Source: an uncultured Butyrivibrio sp. (lineage in GTDB: Bacteria > Bacillota > Clostridia > Lachnospirales > Lachnospiraceae). Taken from it: DNA of 64,000 nucleotides. Of the stretch, positions 61,638 to 64,000 are shown piece after piece. The notes beneath the pieces were generated by a model, which ran no database searches, was not told the origin of the DNA, and was given only the letters and a program-made list of their open reading frames with translations. Position 1 is the first letter of the stretch. Every line of letters begins with the position of its first letter. The position numbers were made by a program, and so were the translations under genes. The DNA is taken from the NCBI GenBank assembly GCA_945928575.1, contig CAMENP010000001.1, positions 124,001 to 188,000 of the forward strand. The letters are read 5' to 3'.

Positions 61638-64000
61638 TTGATAAAATTACAAAATGTTGAGAAGGTATACAAATCAGAAAACGGAAATGTTACTGCCCTT
61701 AATGACATAAATCTTGAATTTGAAAGTTCGGGAATGGTGTTTGCGGTTGGAAGGAGCGGCAGCGGCAAAACAACATTGTTGAACATTATCGGAAGTCTGG
61801 ATCATATAGATAATGGAGAGGTCAGTGTAACGTTTCCGAATGAGGATGAATATAATCTTAGCACAGCCTCGGAAAAAGAACTTGATGAATACCGTAACCT
61901 GCATGTTGGATTTGTGTTTCAAGAGTATAACCTTCTGAAAGACTGGAGCATAAGAGATAACATATTGCTGCCTGTAAGGCAGCAATATACCGAGGGGGCC
62001 GAGCAGGAAGAAGAGAAGATTCTTGAGCAGGTTTTGCATGAAACTGATCTGAATATCAAACCGGAAAGAAAAGCGAATGAACTCAGTGGAGGACAGGCGC
62101 AACGTGTTGCAATAGCGCGTGCGATAGTAAAGAATCCGGAGATTATTCTGGCGGATGAACCAACCGGTAATCTTGACGATAAAACATCAATAAAGATAAT
62201 AGAAATTTTAAAACGCATTTCCAAGACAAAACTTGTAATAATGGTTACACATGATGAGAGTATGGCGCAGGTGTATGCCGACAGAATAATCAGGGTTGCG
62301 GATGGTGTGATCGTATCTGATGAATACATCAACGACAATGAATATGAGGTTGGTGTATACGCGACGGACGAACCGGAAACGCCAGCGCATAAATTTCACG
62401 GACGCCTTGCCGGAGTAATGCCGAGCATAGAGAAAATTTTCTCACAGGTTGCCGGAAAAAGGACATATAATGTGTGCGTGGAACATATAGGGCATGAGCG
62501 TGAGGAGGGACCGAATGTTTGTGAATATCAGCAAAAATCGGTTAAACCGTTAAATCGTAAAATGGTTCTGAAAACAGCGTTTATGAATCTGAAAAAGCGA
62601 AAAGCAAGATTGGCTATAACTACGGCGGTATTTATGGTTACAATTTTTGTGCTTTTGTTCGTGTCAGAAGTGATTGTTTCTATGCCGGGGAAGGCAATAG
62701 ATGAATGCATCAGAGAACGAGGTATCGAAGAGATATATTTAAAATCAATAGTGGAATACAAGAATGCATACAGGCAAACCGATTTTGCGCAATCAGGCAA
62801 TAACGATTTTGTGAAGGAAAATGTTGCAACTGTATGGAAAGATTTTGACATTGAAAGGTATGCATCCGGTTTGGCATTGGTGTCTGATAACAACGGTGTG
62901 GATTTTTTTGCAGGTAAAAGTTTAGGTGATGCAGAGATTGTTTCCGGCAGGGAACCTGTTGCGGAGGATGAAATCTGTATAACAGATTACATGGCTGATC
63001 AGATGGATTTAACACAGAATCCAGTTGGAATGGCGGTTTACTGTTATGGAGCCAAATTGAAAATTACCGGGATTGTCGGAACTGATTATAAACAGAAGGA
63101 TATTGTCAAAAAAATCAGGTATGGCAAGTTGACAAACGATGAATTTTATGACATTCAACATGTATATGAAAGAGCATATTGTACGGACGGATTGTGGAAT
63201 TATCTCTCAAAAAATGCTACATATATGAGGTTGAAGTCGGCAGATCTGTTTCAACGCGGGGAACAGGCATATTTAGAGGGAGAGATAGCAGTGGCTTCGG
63301 TGAGGGATGTAACAGCAGACGAACTGATATACGGAAGGCGGCCGGAAGCGGCGAATGAAATAGTTGTGTCGAAAGATCTGCTGGATAGAGGGTATGTGTC
63401 GCTTGAGGATGACAACATGACAACCTTTACTGCATATGACCTGAGTGCGGAGAAGTATAATGGAGCGTATACAGGCATGCTTAATCTTCATAATTATTCG
63501 GATTCGTTTAAGGTGGTGGGAATAGCAGATAAAAAAGGTGTGCAGATGTATATGTATGATGAAACGTATGATGAGATAAGGAAAGATTTTTTTACGGATT
63601 GTATTCTGGATGTATATGGAATTAAAACAAATGGAAAACAAATAAGTAAATATGTTGATTCGTCATATCGGGATGGCGTATATGTTGACCATCCGTTGGC
63701 GGATGCTGTAGTAAGCGTTTATCAAGTCAGAAGTTCATTGGAAAAATATGGAGTGTTAATCATAATTGTTTTTGCAATGCTCAGCATTCTGTTAAATCTG
63801 GCGTTTATATCATATAGCATATATGACAACCATAAGAATATAGGTGTGCTTAGGGCGATGGGTGTACGACGTAAAGATATAATTGCCATTTTCATGGCAG
63901 AAGCAATAGTTATGGCACTGGCATCATATGTTATAGCTAATGCCCTGATGTTTTTGATGATTGGCAAGGTTAATCAGTCACTATCGTCCGCAGAGAATGG
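61638..64000 (+). CDS. ABC transporter, ATPase fused to FtsX/MacB-like permease; cut by the right edge
   Basis: The frame is open from TTG 61638 (AGGAGG 6 nt upstream) through base 64000 (787 complete codons). The ATPase part (about 1-235) has Walker [11 protein letters not shown]-loop VFQEYNLL, signature [14 protein letters not shown], Walker [13 protein letters not shown] and the switch in VTHDE. A linker leads to a permease with one helix (about 322-345), a large extracytoplasmic domain, and FtsX-type helices near the edge ([20 protein letters not shown], then [15 protein letters not shown]). Such fusions export peptides or lipoproteins, or give resistance to cell-wall-active peptides. The rest of the gene is outside the window. 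Confidence 0.88.
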   Translation, partial: MIKLQNVEKVYKSENGNVTALNDINLEFESSGMVFAVGRSGSGKTTLLNIIGSLDHIDNGEVSVTFPNEDEYNLSTASEKELDEYRNLHVGFVFQEYNLLKDWSIRDNILLPVRQQYTEGAEQEEEKILEQVLHETDLNIKPERKANELSGGQAQRVAIARAIVKNPEIILADEPTGNLDDKTSIKIIEILKRISKTKLVIMVTHDESMAQVYADRIIRVADGVIVSDEYINDNEYEVGVYATDEPETPAHKFHGRLAGVMPSIEKIFSQVAGKRTYNVCVEHIGHEREEGPNVCEYQQKSVKPLNRKMVLKTAFMNLKKRKARLAITTAVFMVTIFVLLFVSEVIVSMPGKAIDECIRERGIEEIYLKSIVEYKNAYRQTDFAQSGNNDFVKENVATVWKDFDIERYASGLALVSDNNGVDFFAGKSLGDAEIVSGREPVAEDEICITDYMADQMDLTQNPVGMAVYCYGAKLKITGIVGTDYKQKDIVKKIRYGKLTNDEFYDIQHVYERAYCTDGLWNYLSKNATYMRLKSADLFQRGEQAYLEGEIAVASVRDVTADELIYGRRPEAANEIVVSKDLLDRGYVSLEDDNMTTFTAYDLSAEKYNGAYTGMLNLHNYSDSFKVVGIADKKGVQMYMYDETYDEIRKDFFTDCILDVYGIKTNGKQISKYVDSSYRDGVYVDHPLADAVVSVYQVRSSLEKYGVLIIIVFAMLSILLNLAFISYSIYDNHKNIGVLRAMGVRRKDIIAIFMAEAIVMALASYVIANALMFLMIGKVNQSLSSAEN

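Overview
The window reads as a piece of a Gram-positive, anaerobic Clostridia chromosome, most probably Lachnospiraceae. Evidence for this is the prs / DnaC-type loader / DnaD / MurC arrangement, paired GlgC and GlgD, a SpoVG regulator, a class II GalT, a trimeric [FeFe] hydrogenase, strong GGAGG ribosome binding sites and sigma-A type promoters. The genus cannot be fixed from the sequence alone. No rRNA, tRNA, CRISPR array or intact insertion sequence was seen.

Layout: 1-4.6 kb (minus strand) holds PRPP synthetase (cut by the left edge), a replication loader pair and MurC. 4.8-9.9 kb (mostly plus) holds glycogen synthesis genes glgC and glgD, spoVG, a helix-turn-helix protein divergent from a membrane Ser/Thr kinase, and a zinc-ribbon/DUF4352-like membrane protein. 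10.0-17.8 kb carries two tandem paralogous secreted papain-like proteases with fibronectin-III-like repeats, each with its own near-identical promoter, terminator and 3' non-coding element. 17.8-30.1 kb is a glycan and galactose region: AraC regulator, GH31 glycosidase, a 1.4 kb repeat-filled non-coding island, GH42 beta-galactosidase, HAD phosphatase, phosphodiester glycosidase, and galK-galE-galT. The GH42 gene and galK share a 15 bp LacI-type operator. 30.1-35.6 kb has an AEC transporter, transaldolase, transketolase, a membrane protein, D-aminoacyl-tRNA deacylase and a Nudix hydrolase. 35.8-36.7 kb is a lipoprotein gene broken by an in-frame amber codon.

36.9-41.5 kb is a three-gene operon of two membrane-anchored BMP-family binding proteins and a hybrid histidine kinase with no permease, which looks like a solute-sensing module. 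41.6-47.6 kb is anaerobic redox metabolism: a LUD-domain protein, a flavodiiron protein and the HydC-HydB-HydA hydrogenase. 47.7-51.2 kb has a CotH-type lipoprotein and two unrecognised genes.

51.3-64 kb is an accessory region. It starts with three paralogous lipoproteins (the first decayed) and a small membrane protein. It then runs through an acyl carrier protein, a PaaK-like ligase, a second small membrane protein, an AMP-binding ligase, two paralogous proteins that may have a C39/BtrH-like fold, a LytTR regulator with a degenerate receiver, a secreted protein, an anchored protein and an ABC transporter cut by the right edge. Two promoters in this region share an identical architecture of 11-bp-phased GTAACA repeats placed exactly 50 bp upstream of the -35 element, so the lipoprotein and acyl-carrier operons are probably co-regulated. 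This is the best candidate in the window for an undescribed system: an ACP-dependent small-molecule or modified-peptide pathway with its own regulator and exporter.
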